Origin: Adineta vaga
Taxonomy: Eukaryota; Rotifera
Reading direction: 5' to 3'
Assembly (NCBI GenBank): GCA_021613535.1
Contig: CP075494.1
Location: 12,400,001-12,464,000, forward strand
DNA: 64,000 nucleotides
Numbering within the stretch: position 1 is the stretch's first letter; every line of letters begins with the position of its first letter. This document shows, in pieces, positions 1 to 11,274 of this stretch. The notes below the pieces were generated by a model. The model was not told the DNA's origin. It saw only the letters and a list, made by a program, of their open reading frames with translations, and made no database searches. The translations under genes and the position numbers were made by a program.

Positions 1-7
1 GAATATC

Positions 8-2405
8 ATGGATTCGGTACCATATACAGAACGACGTAATCCTAAAACCATGAATGTTGATATGGACACTCCAGAAGGTAGAGAGCGATACTTCTTCTGA
101 ATTGATTCGATATAAAATGAAGATTTTGTTTTTTGATCAGGTATTGTGGATCTTTTACATGAATGTAATATGGAAGTTTTTAATGGATATGAAAATCATA
201 AAGTAAATATTGATTTTAGTCAATTATATGTTGATGAAATTTTCATTCTAGGGTTTATCTGATGAAGAAATTTTGAATAAACTTGATCAGTTTGTATCAC
301 TTGTTCGAGCAACATTACAAGTATTGAGTGGATTCATCTCACTAAACTATTTTATTTCGAAAGTAATATTTTATTTAGAATGAAAAAGGTGTGATTGTTA
401 TTAGTGGATGTGGCACATCCGGTCGAATCGGTTTTCTAGCTTGTGTAAGTATTTAATTGGACTCTGAAAAAATTTAGTTTGTTTATTCTGTAGACGTTTT
501 TCAATCAAATATGTCGCCAACAAAATCTTCCTGATAAATATCGGTATATTATTGCCGGTGGAAATAGGTAGGATAATTTCTCTTTAGATATTCAATTCGT
601 TAATAGATGCTTCTTGATATAGTGCTCTGGTTACATCGATTGAAGCATGTGAAGATGATCCAATACTAGGTGCTAAAGAATTAAAAGATATTACTGAATC
701 CTATGAGCATGTTCTTTTTGTTGGTATTACTTGTGGATTATCTGCACCATTCGTTGGTGGTCAACTAGAATATTGTTTGGATAATCAAAAAAAATTCACA
801 CCTATTCTCATTGGTTTTAATCCGATTTCAATGGCACGACGAATATGTGTTCCTAAATGGCCAAATAATCGAACATTTCATGATATTGCATCGCGAATGG
901 AAGCAAACCAAGGAGTATTAGTGATTAATCCAATAGTCGGTCCTGAACCAATTTCTGGTTCATCAAGAATGAAAGGTGGTACAGCAACAAAAGTTATTCT
1001 TGATACAGTTTTTTATTTGGCATCGACAAATACAACAAGCAAAGCAAGTGATATGATTGAAATTTATAAGAACGCAGTCGATACAATGGAAATCGCTGGA
1101 AATGATCTGGCGTCTATTGTTGAACAGGCTGGAGAATGGTAAACAATTATACTTTTGAGTTTTTTCTCTATCATATCTGTCGATTTTAGTTTAAAGAATA
1201 ATGCTTGTATTCGATATGTCGGCTCATCTACATTTGGTATATGGGGTATGATTGATGCATCAGAATGTGTACCAACTTACAATTCTGGTTTGTTATAATT
1301 TTTTGTCATTCTATACTGAATCACATTACATCCACGTTCATAGCTTATAATGATATTCGCGGATTTATGGCAAATGATTATTTTAAACGAAATTTAAATC
1401 CTGGACCACCTAATTCTTTTGTAAGTTAAAAGATGCTTCATAAAGATATATTGCTTTTTTGTATAGATTTCACCTGCATTACACGAAGCTACACCAGATG
1501 ATTTATCGAAAACATTTGAAGATTTACCATCATCAAGTTTGGTGGTTTTTATTGATACAGGTATATATGGACCAACTATTCCAATCTAAACAATTAAATC
1601 ATATCTCTCTTTGAATCCTAGAATTTCACTCACAGAAAACATTAGTGCAAAAACTTCAAGAAAAAGGACATCGCATTGCTTGGATTAAACTTTTAAGTAT
1701 CGAATCATTTGATTCAGTTCGTTTTCTGGCTTTTTTTTTGTTTTGACTTCAAAAATAACAATATTTATTTTCCTATATAGAATTCCAAGGTACAACTCGC
1801 TGATTTTAGTGTTTGCATTCCATCATCGGATACGACGATGCGATATTGTCTAGCTGAACTCATACTTAAATTAAGTTTGAACACAATTTCGACTGGTGCA
1901 CATATTATGAAAGGAAAAGTTTTTCAAAATATTATGATTGATGTTCGCGTCAGGTATGCAATGTTTATGTCTATGCATTGATTTGATTTCAGGTTTGATT
2001 TAGTAATATTAAATTATTTTATCGCGCAATCGACATCATTAAAGTATGTGTTATTATCGAATCAGAGAATCTCGAAAAAATGCCGCCTTTTTCTTTAAGT
2101 CTTTAACTGGTGTTGATCAAGAAATAGCAGAACGAAGTCTTATTCAATCAATACATCAAACCAATGATAAAGTCACGGATAAAACTACAGAAGATCATAT
2201 TTTTGCTGTGGCTAATAATTCTGATCATGTATCAATATAATATTTGTTTTTAATTTCAAGTAGAATCTTGATTGTTTTTTAGATTGTTCCAATTGCTTTG
2301 TTTATGTGTTTGTCGAAATGTTCGTATACACAAGCGAAAAATGAAATTGATAAATGTCCAATAATTCGTGATATTTGCACCCATACCGGTCGATCTTCGC
2401 AATAG
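8..2405 (+). CDS. gckr: Glucokinase regulatory protein-like (GCKR/MurQ family, double SIS domain)
   Basis: Fourteen exons fit one open frame of 561 aa: 8-77, 141-202, 252-320, 379-444, 494-567, 623-1138, 1190-1287, 1344-1420, 1467-1560, 1622-1716, 1781-1953, 2004-2043, 2100-2228 and 2283-2405. All introns are about 45-62 nt with GT-AG ends. The first SIS domain has the phosphosugar loop SGCGTSGR near residue 77, and the family signature GSSRMKGGTATK lies near residue 225. A second SIS-like half begins near residue 290 (IRYVGSSTFGIWG). The C-terminal helical part (SLTGVDQEIAER, then IVPIALFMCLSKCS) matches vertebrate GCKR in order. Family knowledge: animal GCKR binds and inhibits glucokinase under fructose-phosphate control, while bacterial MurQ is an N-acetylmuramate-6-phosphate etherase. 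The inhibitory role here is inferred. The ATG at 8 is plausible, but it lies at the window edge and an earlier exon is possible. Confidence 0.88.
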
Positions 2406-2599
2406 TTTTGCTTTTATTTATTTCCACATCTTAAGAGAAATTATATTACTGGAATTGCTTTTCTTAAAAATAAACTATTTTAATAAGGTGCACTATACTA
2501 CACTTATTTGCTTTACTAAGTCTTTTACAAATACAACGAAGAAATTATAATATAGAAGGGAGCAGAAATAACCATTTGAGAATACTTTAAGTTCATTAA

Positions 2600-3300
2600 A
2601 ATCTTCCTACAGACGTTTACTCCTACACCGTGAATCGTTTGCTTACAAAAGAACAAAACGATATTGTAGCAAAATATAAATATTTACTCGTCATATCAAT
2701 CTTCTATCATCTGATGAAACAATTCTCAGTCGTTATTAACATATCTAAATCTCTTTAAATTTGGACTGAATGTACGTTCATATTAACATCAGCTATTCTT
2801 AGTGAACATCAATGATAATTTTTGTGTCAGTATGGCTCATCGACTACTGTTTATCCTAGTTAATCACTTGTTGATGTACCATTCACATCTATTTTCGTCT
2901 TCATTTTTAACAAAACTATACATCACTGTATCGATATCCGCTTTTTCAGTTGACAGTCATCTTCATCAATTGTATACAATTTATATTCGGATTTTATATA
3001 ATAATACTTCATCGATTATCATTCATACCACACTAAATCGGATGATTAGATTACTCATTGTAGGATAATTTGTATCAATCGAAATGCTTCTCATCAATGT
3101 GTCATAGTCACATACGTTCATATGATACTGAAATGCTACTATTACTTCGACGAACATTTACAAATGATGTTTATTCGCATCTTCAATGCAATATGTCTAT
3201 TTTTTAACACGTAGTATTCTATGCCTTGAATCTACACTTTCATTTCAAGTTGATTATCATCAATCTTTAACGAATAATTCACAAATCTATATAAACGATT
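2600..3300 (+). pseudogene. Decayed F-box-like/LRR-like gene fragment (bdelloid family)
   Basis: No intact gene is present between 2406 and 3597. Translated pieces in shifting frames (LFSSSFLTKLYITV, then HLHQLYTIYIRILYNNTSS, then SYDTEMLLLLRRTFTN) run in the order seen in a large bdelloid F-box-like family. In that family a 'stLtkL.inv..fddCl.lLdG.l.qL.tf.v.i' segment is followed by 'ydn.ilpLlrrm.nL'. Frames break near 2800, 3065 and 3180. The family match is from memory, and no single frame stays open, so this is a relic. The rest of 2406-3597 shows nothing else. Confidence 0.4.
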
Positions 3301-3597
3301 TAGTATAATTTGCGAATGAATTTTTTCCTTCGACTAAACATCTGAATATAATGAATATCTAAATCATTGGAAGAAAACAATCCAAATCAATCATGTAAAA
3401 CTAGTGTACATTAGGACAATGACTTTCCATTGTAATTGCATCTTTTTATTGGATCCAATAAATCATCTTCTAACTTTTGTCTTCTATAGAATTCATTGTT
3501 ATATGAATATTGAAAATGAATTGATGTGTGCAAGCATTTCATATCGTTATTATAATATGTATAATCAATGAAACAAATACTAAATATTAGTATAGAC

Positions 3598-3716
3598 GCT
3601 TACGGCCATACCACGTTGAATACACCAGTTCTCGTCCGATCACTGAAGTTAAGCAACGTCGGGCTCGGTTAGTACTTGGATGGGTGACCGCCTGGGAATA
3701 CCGAGTGTCGTAAGCT
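3598..3716 (+). rRNA. 5S rRNA, cluster 1 copy 1
   Basis: Complete 5S gene. The terminal stem GCTTACG...CGTAAGC closes, and the internal promoter landmarks (AAGTTAAGCAACGTCGGGC and TTAGTACTTGGATGGGTGAC) match animal 5S. It is followed by a T8 tract that serves as a Pol III terminator. The 5' flank differs from the standard spacer and carries AATATTAGTATAGAC, shared only with the leading copy of cluster 4 (39636). Confidence 0.97.
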
Positions 3717-3986
3717 CTTTTTTTTCATTCTTTTTTCTCCTTTTCACATTTATATCACGCTTAGAACTTTTTCATCCAGATTTTCAATTCAATCTTCGCC
3801 TTTTGTCGATCACAAGCTGTATCAATCGAAATCAACGCCTATCAGGTGATTATATTTTAGAATGATGCTATCTGTGTTTTTTAACTACAGACAAACATCC
3901 ATAGTTTTCAATTGAAATAGACAATAGTCGAAAACGAATATATAGTTCTGATAGAGTTAAAAGCGGCCAATATCCGTTAGTTGTAC

Positions 3987-4105
3987 GCTTACGGCCATAC
4001 CACGTTGAATACACCAGTTCTCGTCCGATCACTGAAGTTAAGCAACGTCGGGCTCGGTTAGTACTTGGATGGGTGACCGCCTGGGAATACCGAGTGTCGT
4101 AAGCT
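3987..4105 (+). rRNA. 5S rRNA, cluster 1 copy 2
   Basis: Same sequence as copy 1, 389 bp downstream. The 5' flank is the standard spacer end (CCAATATCCGTTAGTTGTAC). The terminator is shorter: TTTT, then CTTTC. Confidence 0.97.
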
Positions 4106-4349
4106 TTTCTTTCATTCTTTTTTCTCCTTTTCACATTTATACCGTGCTAGAACTTTTTCATCCAGATTTTCAATTCGACCTTCATTTTTTGTCGATGACA
4201 AGCTGTATCAATCGAAATCAACGCCTATCAGGTGATTATATTTTGTAATGATGCTATCTGTGTTTTTTAACTACAGATAAGCATCGACAGTCGAAAACTG
4301 ATATATACCTATGTTAGAATTAACAGCGACCAATATTCGTTAGTTGTAT

Positions 4350-4468
4350 GCTTACGGCCATACCACGTTGAATACACCAGTTCTCGTCCGATCACTGAAG
4401 TTAAGCAACGTCGGGCTCGGTTAGTACTTGGATGGGTGACCGCCTGGGAATACCGAGTGTCGTAAGCT
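4350..4468 (+). rRNA. 5S rRNA, cluster 1 copy 3
   Basis: Complete 5S gene 363 bp after copy 2, followed by a T8 terminator. The base before the gene is T (GTAT|GCTT) instead of the usual C. Confidence 0.97.
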
Positions 4469-4713
4469 CTTTTTTTTCATTCTTTTTCTCCTTTTCACAT
4501 TTATACCGTGCTAGAACTTTTTCATCCAGATTTTCAATTCGACCTTCATTTTTTGTCGATGACAAGCTGTATCAATCGAAATCAACGCCTATCAGGTGAT
4601 TATATTTTGTAATGATGCTATCTGTGTTTTTTAACTACAGATAAGCATCGACAGTCGAAAACTGATATATACCTATGTTAGAATTAACAGCGACCAATAT
4701 TCGTTAGTTGTAC

Positions 4714-4832
4714 GCTTACGGCCATACCACGTTGAATACACCAGTTCTCGTCCGATCACTGAAGTTAAGCAACGTCGGGCTCGGTTAGTACTTGGATGGG
4801 TGACCGCCTGGGAATACCGAGTGTCGTAAGCT
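4714..4832 (+). rRNA. 5S rRNA, cluster 1 copy 4
   Basis: Complete 5S gene 364 bp after copy 3. The spacer before it is nearly identical to the one before copy 3. A trailing partial spacer runs to about 5015 and then stops abruptly, marking the end of the array. Confidence 0.97.
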
Positions 4833-5015
4833 CTTTTTTTTTCATTCTTTTTTCTCCTTTTCACATTTATATCACGCTTAGAACTTTTTCATCCAGATTT
4901 TCAATTCAATCTTCGCCTTTTGTCGATGACAAGCTGTATCAATCGAAATCAACGCCTATCAGGTGATTATATTTTAGAATGATGCTATCTGTGTTCTTTA
5001 ACTACAGACAAACAT

Positions 5016-5827
5016 CTACATTCTAAAGAAAAAAGGATCTTCTCCTGCACGCAAAAAGGTTTCGTGTAAAACGTTTTTCCAAAAAGAGATTGAAGGTTCC
5101 GTACCAAAGGTTGGGAGGTTTACAGATATATATTAGGTTCCGCATAAACTAGGCAGAACCTTTAGAGCACCTACTGAATCTCTAGCAGTTGCGTATGAAA
5201 GATGCATAACCATCAGTAGTTTGGTTTGACACACAAAAAGCTTATTGGAGGTTTAGTAGGAAACTACGGAATTGCGTGTAAATTTCTGAATCCAAAAAGG
5301 TTTTCTTTGACAGCTACGGAAATTTTTCCATTCTGCCAAACTTATAAAAGTTCGCCACAGAACTACTGAACCCTTAAAGTTTAGTAAAATAACTTCTTCT
5401 TTAGAGCGTAGAAGACTCACGAAGAATTAAATACATAGTACAAAAAAGATCTACTCGAAAGTAAATCATGCCTAAAGGAAATGAATGGGAAATTATCACA
5501 AAAAACAAAGTCTTTTCATCTTTATTAATTAAACTATAACAAACAATAAATGTCCGAAATTCGTTTCTTAATATTAAACAGTCAGTTTACTCCCGAAAGT
5601 TTTAGTTGTTTAAAATAGTAACAACGAGTTTAGCAACGAAATTTCGTACCTTTCTCATTTTTCAATTTATTTAAACGGAAAAACGATGAAGAAAACAAGG
5701 GTCAACCTGACTTTGGTCGAAAGGTAATATGTCGAAAAAAGACATGTAGATGGTACCGTTTTTCTTCGACATTTTTCTTTTCGATCAAAGTCTGGTGAAT
5801 CCGATCGTGCTGTTGTTGCAGGTTTTC
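5016..5827. other. Intergenic, no gene seen
   Basis: AT-rich unique sequence between the broken 5S spacer and the end of the F-box/LRR gene. No open frame, RNA gene or repeat could be supported. Confidence 0.6.
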
Positions 5828-7364
5828 CTAACATGATCGTGAAATCGTGTTCTTATTGGAAATATATAGAGTCTGGAGTGTCTGTGAATGGAAATGAAGA
5901 TATATGTGAGAAACATGTCAAGAGAAAACTAGTGCTTTTACCTTGTTATACTGTAATGCAGCAGCGAAAAGTTTTGCTTCAAAATCTCCGATTTTATTCA
6001 TTTGAAGATCCAGTTTCTTGAGTGACTGTTAATAGAGAAAAGTATGAATATGCGGGAAATAAAGAGCACACAGCAATGATCACCTTGTTATCTCGTATTG
6101 CAGTAGCCAAATATTGAGCTCCTACACGTGTAATTCGATTGTCGACAAGACGTAGATCAGTCAATGTCTGTAGACAGCAGTGATGATGACAGATGTAAGA
6201 AACAGGTGAAGAAAATATTACGACTTTTACCTGGTTATCTTGCAATGCAGCAGCGAGATATTGTACACCAACATCTCCAATTTCACCGCTTTCGATATGC
6301 AATGTGGTGAGTGCCTACAAATAGAGACAAAGATAGATGTGAATAACAAGCGAAGAGAAAATTATGACTTCCACCTCGTTGTCTCGCAACATAGCAGCGA
6401 AATGTTGAGCTCCAACAGCTCCAATTTGATTTCCTCCAATCAATAGCTTGTTGAGTGTCTACAAATTGAGATGACAATTAACATGAAAGAGGTAAAGTGG
6501 AAATGAGGATGATCACCTTGTTATCTCGTAATGCAGTAGTGAGATGCCGAGCTCCAATTTGTGTGATTTTATTGTTGGCAATGTACAGCCCGGTGAGTGT
6601 CTGCAGATAGGGTTGACGATAGATGTGACACATTATTAGATAAAGAAAAAATGCTGATGATTACTTCGTTATGTCGTAGTGCATCAGCAATATAATGAGC
6701 TCCATTATCGCCAATGTTGTTGTAGTGAAGATTCAAATAAGTAAGAGTCTGTCCATAGAGTTGAAGATAGATGAAAAAATAATGAACGTAATTACTTTGT
6801 TATGTTGTAATGCATTAGCGAGATATTGTGCACCTATATGTCCGATGCGATTTTGCTGAAGATCTAGTTCCTTGAGTGTCTGTTTATAGAGAGAAAGATG
6901 AACATACGCGAGAAAAAGAGAAAATAAGAATGATCACTTTGCTATCTCGTAAAATAGTAGCGATATATTGTGCTGCAACATCTGGAAGTTTTCGCATCGT
7001 AATGCTCAGGCTAGAGTGTGTCTTTAAATAGAAATAAAAATAAACTTTTACGAAATGAATGGGAAATATTAGAAGATAATAACGTAGGAAAGAAGTTTAT
7101 GTATGCTTCTATAAAATTCATGTGATTAGAAAGTTATTTTTTGCTTTCTATGGTTTCTCAAAGTAACAAAGTAAAATTTATAATTTTCATTTGTCTATAG
7201 ATAAAGCTTACTTCATTCCGATAATAACTCAACACAGTTGCATCTAGTCTTGTACAAACATTGAGCATTGTGCATACGATGTTGTATAAGCTGAGATTGT
7301 CAAGGATCCGATAAATCAACTCCACAGGCAGTGTATGAAGAGAATGTATATTATTGTTCACCAT
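5828..7364 (-). CDS. F-box + leucine-rich repeat protein, one 28-aa LRR per exon
   Basis: Exon 1 (7364-7212) encodes an N-terminal F-box (LPVELIYRILDNLSLYNIV...). It is followed by an intron of about 185 nt and eight phase-0 exons of 84 nt each. Each of these encodes one ribonuclease-inhibitor-type LRR of 28 residues (pattern TLxxLxLxxNxIgxxGAxYLAxALxxNK). The last exon (5881-5828) holds a half repeat and a TAG stop. The total is about 292 aa. Introns between repeats are 55-75 nt with near-identical acceptor contexts (CTAT..ACAG|ACACTC). Known of the families: F-box proteins recruit substrates to SCF ubiquitin ligases, and RI-type LRRs bind proteins. The exon-per-repeat layout means repeats can be lost or gained without a frameshift. 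The substrate is unknown. Confidence 0.8.
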
Positions 7365-8798
7365 CGTGTCAAATTGTTGATTTCTATGTTTTTCTGAAAA
7401 ACGAAAACTATATATCGTCTTTTAGTCTTGATTTCGTGAAATGTGATCACATAGTTTCCATTACATAGCCATCTACGGATCTTACTAGCTTCATATTCTT
7501 TAATTGTATATATATACCTTTTCAATTATTGAATTCATTTTTCAACAAAAGATATTGAATTAATAATTATTTTCTACGAAGTAAATGTCTGTTAGATGTA
7601 TAGAAAACGATCTGACTGAGAAAAACCTCACCCTCAACACCCTCAAGATTACTGAATATGATAAAATGTAGCGAAGCTTTTTGGTACATATTATTCTAAA
7701 TTATTACGTAAAATACTATAATATCTGCGAATACTCAGTTGTCAAAACCTAAACTGTCGTAAGATCATATTCATCAACAAAATTCGAGAAACCAGTCCAG
7801 GTCCACTCGGTCGGTCCCCTGTTTACGCTATTGGATAATATATCTTGCTAATCTCACTCTTTAACCGTCACCCTCAATTTTTTAGTGTATAGTTGCGCTG
7901 GATGCTCTATCCTGTTTATTCCACAATACTAAAAACAAATAATATGATACTCATCGTTTAGTGTAGTCTCATTGAGAAAACAGATGAAACATTGTGAAGA
8001 ATACCATCTTATTCCATGAGGAGAAACTGAAATAACACACATACAACCACACGAAGAAAAAACAATATATCCATAGGAAAATCCGAGAGTATAAGCACAT
8101 GTATATGACTTAACAATTGCCATTTATATACAACTGACTCAAGACCGAAGACGAAGGAGGTGATTCATCATGGCTGAAAGCCATAAAAACACACGATAAA
8201 CATGTGCTGTACGCACATGGAATTGGAAATAACAATACGAAAAACGAAACCATCGAATAGTGGAAGCCACAATGTTATTGAAAGTAAATAGTCTATGTTG
8301 GAAAAAAGGAAAAAAATGTCAAGTACTGTATGTATATGAAGATATATCGTTTTTATACTTACACTGCGAAACACATATTTTCGATATCGTTTGAACAATA
8401 ATTTTATTTCGTTGAATTTTTTTAACATTAACAGTACTTTCTTTCAAATATGAGTGTAGATACCAATGGTGGAGAAAGGAAAGATAACTCTGAAATTTTC
8501 AAGCACATACTTTCAACATAGCTACTAAGAAGGAATCCAAAGGTTAACTTTAAATTCATGTATTCACTGTAAGATATCTTGTGTTACAGTTCTTTTCTAA
8601 CCGTGATGAAGGTAGAGAGAAAATCTCGTCTTTAGTGTTATGGAATATTACAAAAACATTCCATAGGGAATTATCCAACATATATTCTTTCTTTCTATTG
8701 TCTATACCCTATATCAGTCTTCTGGTTTTTTCCCCAGTCAGATTTGTGTTGGCAGTAGTGAAGGGAATTTCTCTATGACATGTGGAAACTACCTAACG

Positions 8799-8835
<37 letters not shown>

Positions 8836-9086
8836 TTATTTATTCATATAGATCCAATATTTTGCGTGTTTGTAAGATTATTATTGAAGTTACCAATAAA
8901 CATAGAGGATAATTATACGACTTGTCTCTTTAACATATTGGTTAGACGAGGACATAATATTTTAATTTCATTTAATAGAGTCAAACAATTAATTTTGATT
9001 TTAGAAAAATCTCGTTAATCGAATAAACAAAATTATTTGAATTAAAAGTTTATATCTTTCTGACTTCTAAAACAAATACTGAAAAC
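7365..9086. other. Intergenic with TA microsatellite
   Basis: Shared upstream region of the divergent F-box/LRR gene and the acidic-protein gene. It holds a perfect (TA)n tract at about 8799-8831 and a C-rich patch at 7627-7646 (CACCCTCAACACCCTCAAG) that recurs in other hairpins of the window. Minus-strand open frames at 7929-8428 are hydrophobic but match nothing recognisable. Confidence 0.5.
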
Positions 9087-9513
9087 ATGCAAGATCCAGT
9101 TGAATCAGACGAAAGTGAAGATATAAATGATTATGATGATGATGATGACGATGAACAATCTGGCGAATCTGAAACAAGTGAAGGTGTAGTTGGAATGGAT
9201 TATTTTGAAGACGAAGGACAATTTATACACGAAGAAGATAATAGTGATGATGATATGGGACAACCAGATGAAGCAGACAAATTTCTAGCAAATTCAGAAA
9301 TGCTCAAACTTGGCGAAAAAAAAGTTAAAGTAGACCAACAAAATTGTGACGAGCTTAACAAAAATATTTATAAACATAAATTTTCTTCTGAAGTAAGTGT
9401 TTGACTTCATGAAAAAATTGCGTTTTTATCTTAAAGGATATTATTTAAATAATGTTCCAAAACAGGCGACGGTAAATATTTGTTTAAAGAGTAAAACCGA
9501 GAAGACTTTCTAG
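9087..9513 (+). CDS. Small acidic protein of unknown function
   Basis: Two exons, 9087-9392 and 9466-9513, joined by a 73-nt GT-AG intron, give 117 aa. The first 75 residues are very acidic (SDESEDINDYDDDDDDEQ, then EEDNSDDDMG). The second half is mixed and Lys-rich (GEKKVKVDQQN). No domain, signal peptide or membrane segment is visible. The strong donor GTAAGTGT and the short typical intron support a real gene rather than chance. An alternative is that exon 1 is the 5' remnant of a larger lost gene. A phase-compatible splice from 9392 to 11224 would join it to the downstream NLR gene, but it would need a 1.8-kb intron, unlike the neighbours. Confidence 0.5.
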
Positions 9514-11223
9514 ACTACTGAATTATTTGTGGAAGTTCCATAGGTTTATCATTTGCTATTATGAACAAAAATAGTTTATTAAGTCAGAATTAATATAGTT
9601 ACTCTTTCATACATTGCATAAATTATATTTCGATAAATTGTCTAGTGGGTGTGACTTATTAGGAAAAGCAATGCGATTTTACGTTTCTCTATTTATTCTA
9701 TATTACAAACAGAAAAATGTCGAAAAATTTAGTATGGAAAACTAAATCTTGATTATTTTTTCCTTGATTAAAAATTAACGAAAGTTTATATGCTAGATTG
9801 TAGCATTCATTTGTTTTTCAACAAAGTTATAATAATAGAAATCAAAATAGAATATGAAACATGATATATGTCGTTTTCTGTTACTACTAGTAGTTAATCT
9901 TAATCGTCAAAAATATCTGATAGGTTCTATTGATTTGCTGCAGTACAGATACATACTGTTGGGTTTTGAGTGGTGAAAGAATATGTTCTCATTGTTCTTT
10001 CCAATAAAGTTTCTAGTAGAATTTAACTTTTTATATTGCACAAAAATCTTGAACTTTTACCCTTTTCTGTGTTAAATTACCTTACTTAATCTTATATTTA
10101 AATCTTGCGCACTGTAAGAGATTGTAAAACTACACATATTTGTCAGATGATGTTTCACGTTGATCATATCAGTTAGATTTGAAAGTATGTCAAGTACATT
10201 CACTCACTAGTTACGACAGAATCCTACAGGAATCTTTGTGACGGAATTGCATTGAGTTCCGTCGGACAATTCAATTGAAATTTGTCGAATGTTGGAAATT
10301 TTACGAGCGTTCATTTTAGCTATAATAGAGAACATCCACTTTGACGCATCGAATCTGAGTGGTGGAAAACACTCAAATATTTATCGATTATAACAAACAG
10401 TAACTTATTCACATCATGCATTTACTCACTATACATTGACGAAGATGTGTGTAGAATCATAATTTTTCACTTATCAACATCATAAATCGTTTGTTATACA
10501 CTTTAAAGAGTTTATTGAGCTCATATACAAAGCTAAAAAAGCGCATAATAAAATACTTTTCTGAAAGCTTTATGAGTTTAGTAAGCTTTTTTTAAGTGAT
10601 ATATATATGCTTATATACCATAATAGGCGACCAAATAATCGAGGTAGAAAAGAAAAATAGTTACCATTTTTTCCTCAGAGCATCTTGATGTGTCCGATCA
10701 TAGTGTATTTCAGTCTATATAATAGATTTTTAGTACTAAGACCTACCAAATATCAATTTTCTATAAGGGAAAAGAGTTTTAGTAAAGATATTGAAGCCTG
10801 ATATTTCTAAAATCGCTAAAAGAGAGCACTTGAGAACTTTGCATCCATCACAGCAGTTGTTTTTTTACGAGAACTATCGAGCTCAAAATATTCATGAATT
10901 TCAGCAGTCGGTTCTTTGTAATTTTTATTTAAAAAAACCAACCCATTTTTCGTGGCTTTTAGAATTACATCTTTCTAAGGACTATTGCATTCTTAATTGA
11001 GTGCATTTAACACAAGTAAGAATACGTACGCATATCACTTCTCTCGTTAGTAGTGGGTTTAATTGATATAATTAAGTGATGCTTTCGATGTTGCACATAT
11101 TATGCAGCTATCGATAGCATACTAAATCTCTCTTATTCCACAAAATATACTCCATTTATGCAACAGATAACCTTATCAGCGAACTACGACAAAATAGTTA
11201 TTAGAATATTTCTCAATTTTTAG
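9514..11223. other. Intergenic / 5' region of the NLR gene
   Basis: AT-rich. A consensus donor at 11016 (ACACAA|GTAAGA) and the acceptor at 11223 would frame a 208-nt intron in the 5' UTR of the NLR gene. All frames before the donor have stops. A 69-codon open frame at 10791-11000 (PSQQLFFYENYRAQNIHEF) resembles nothing firmly. Confidence 0.45.
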
Positions 11224-11274
11224 GAATCTAGCAATATTGAATACAGATCAACTGATTCTACTGGAATCACATCG

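Noticed and set aside
2046-2240. Apparent frameshift in the GCKR-like gene near 2044
   Set aside because: A 56-nt GT-AG intron (2044-2099) restores the conserved IIK|SLTGVDQ junction, so the gene is intact.
3868-4134. Open frames antisense to the 5S genes (encoding YDTRYSQAVTHPSTNRARRC...), also at 4673, 20256, 20542, 20963, 21382, 21803, 28685, 28997, 29386, 29780 and 38822
   Set aside because: They repeat only because 5S DNA repeats. They are reverse translations of rRNA genes and contain no independent coding signal.
7929-8428. Hydrophobic minus-strand frames that might be a 7TM receptor relic
   Set aside because: They are only AT-rich hydrophobic codons, with no conserved motif or splice structure.
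10791-11000. 69-codon frame with a faint HMG-box look
   Set aside because: Too short, without a second helix set, and overlapping a likely untranslated leader.
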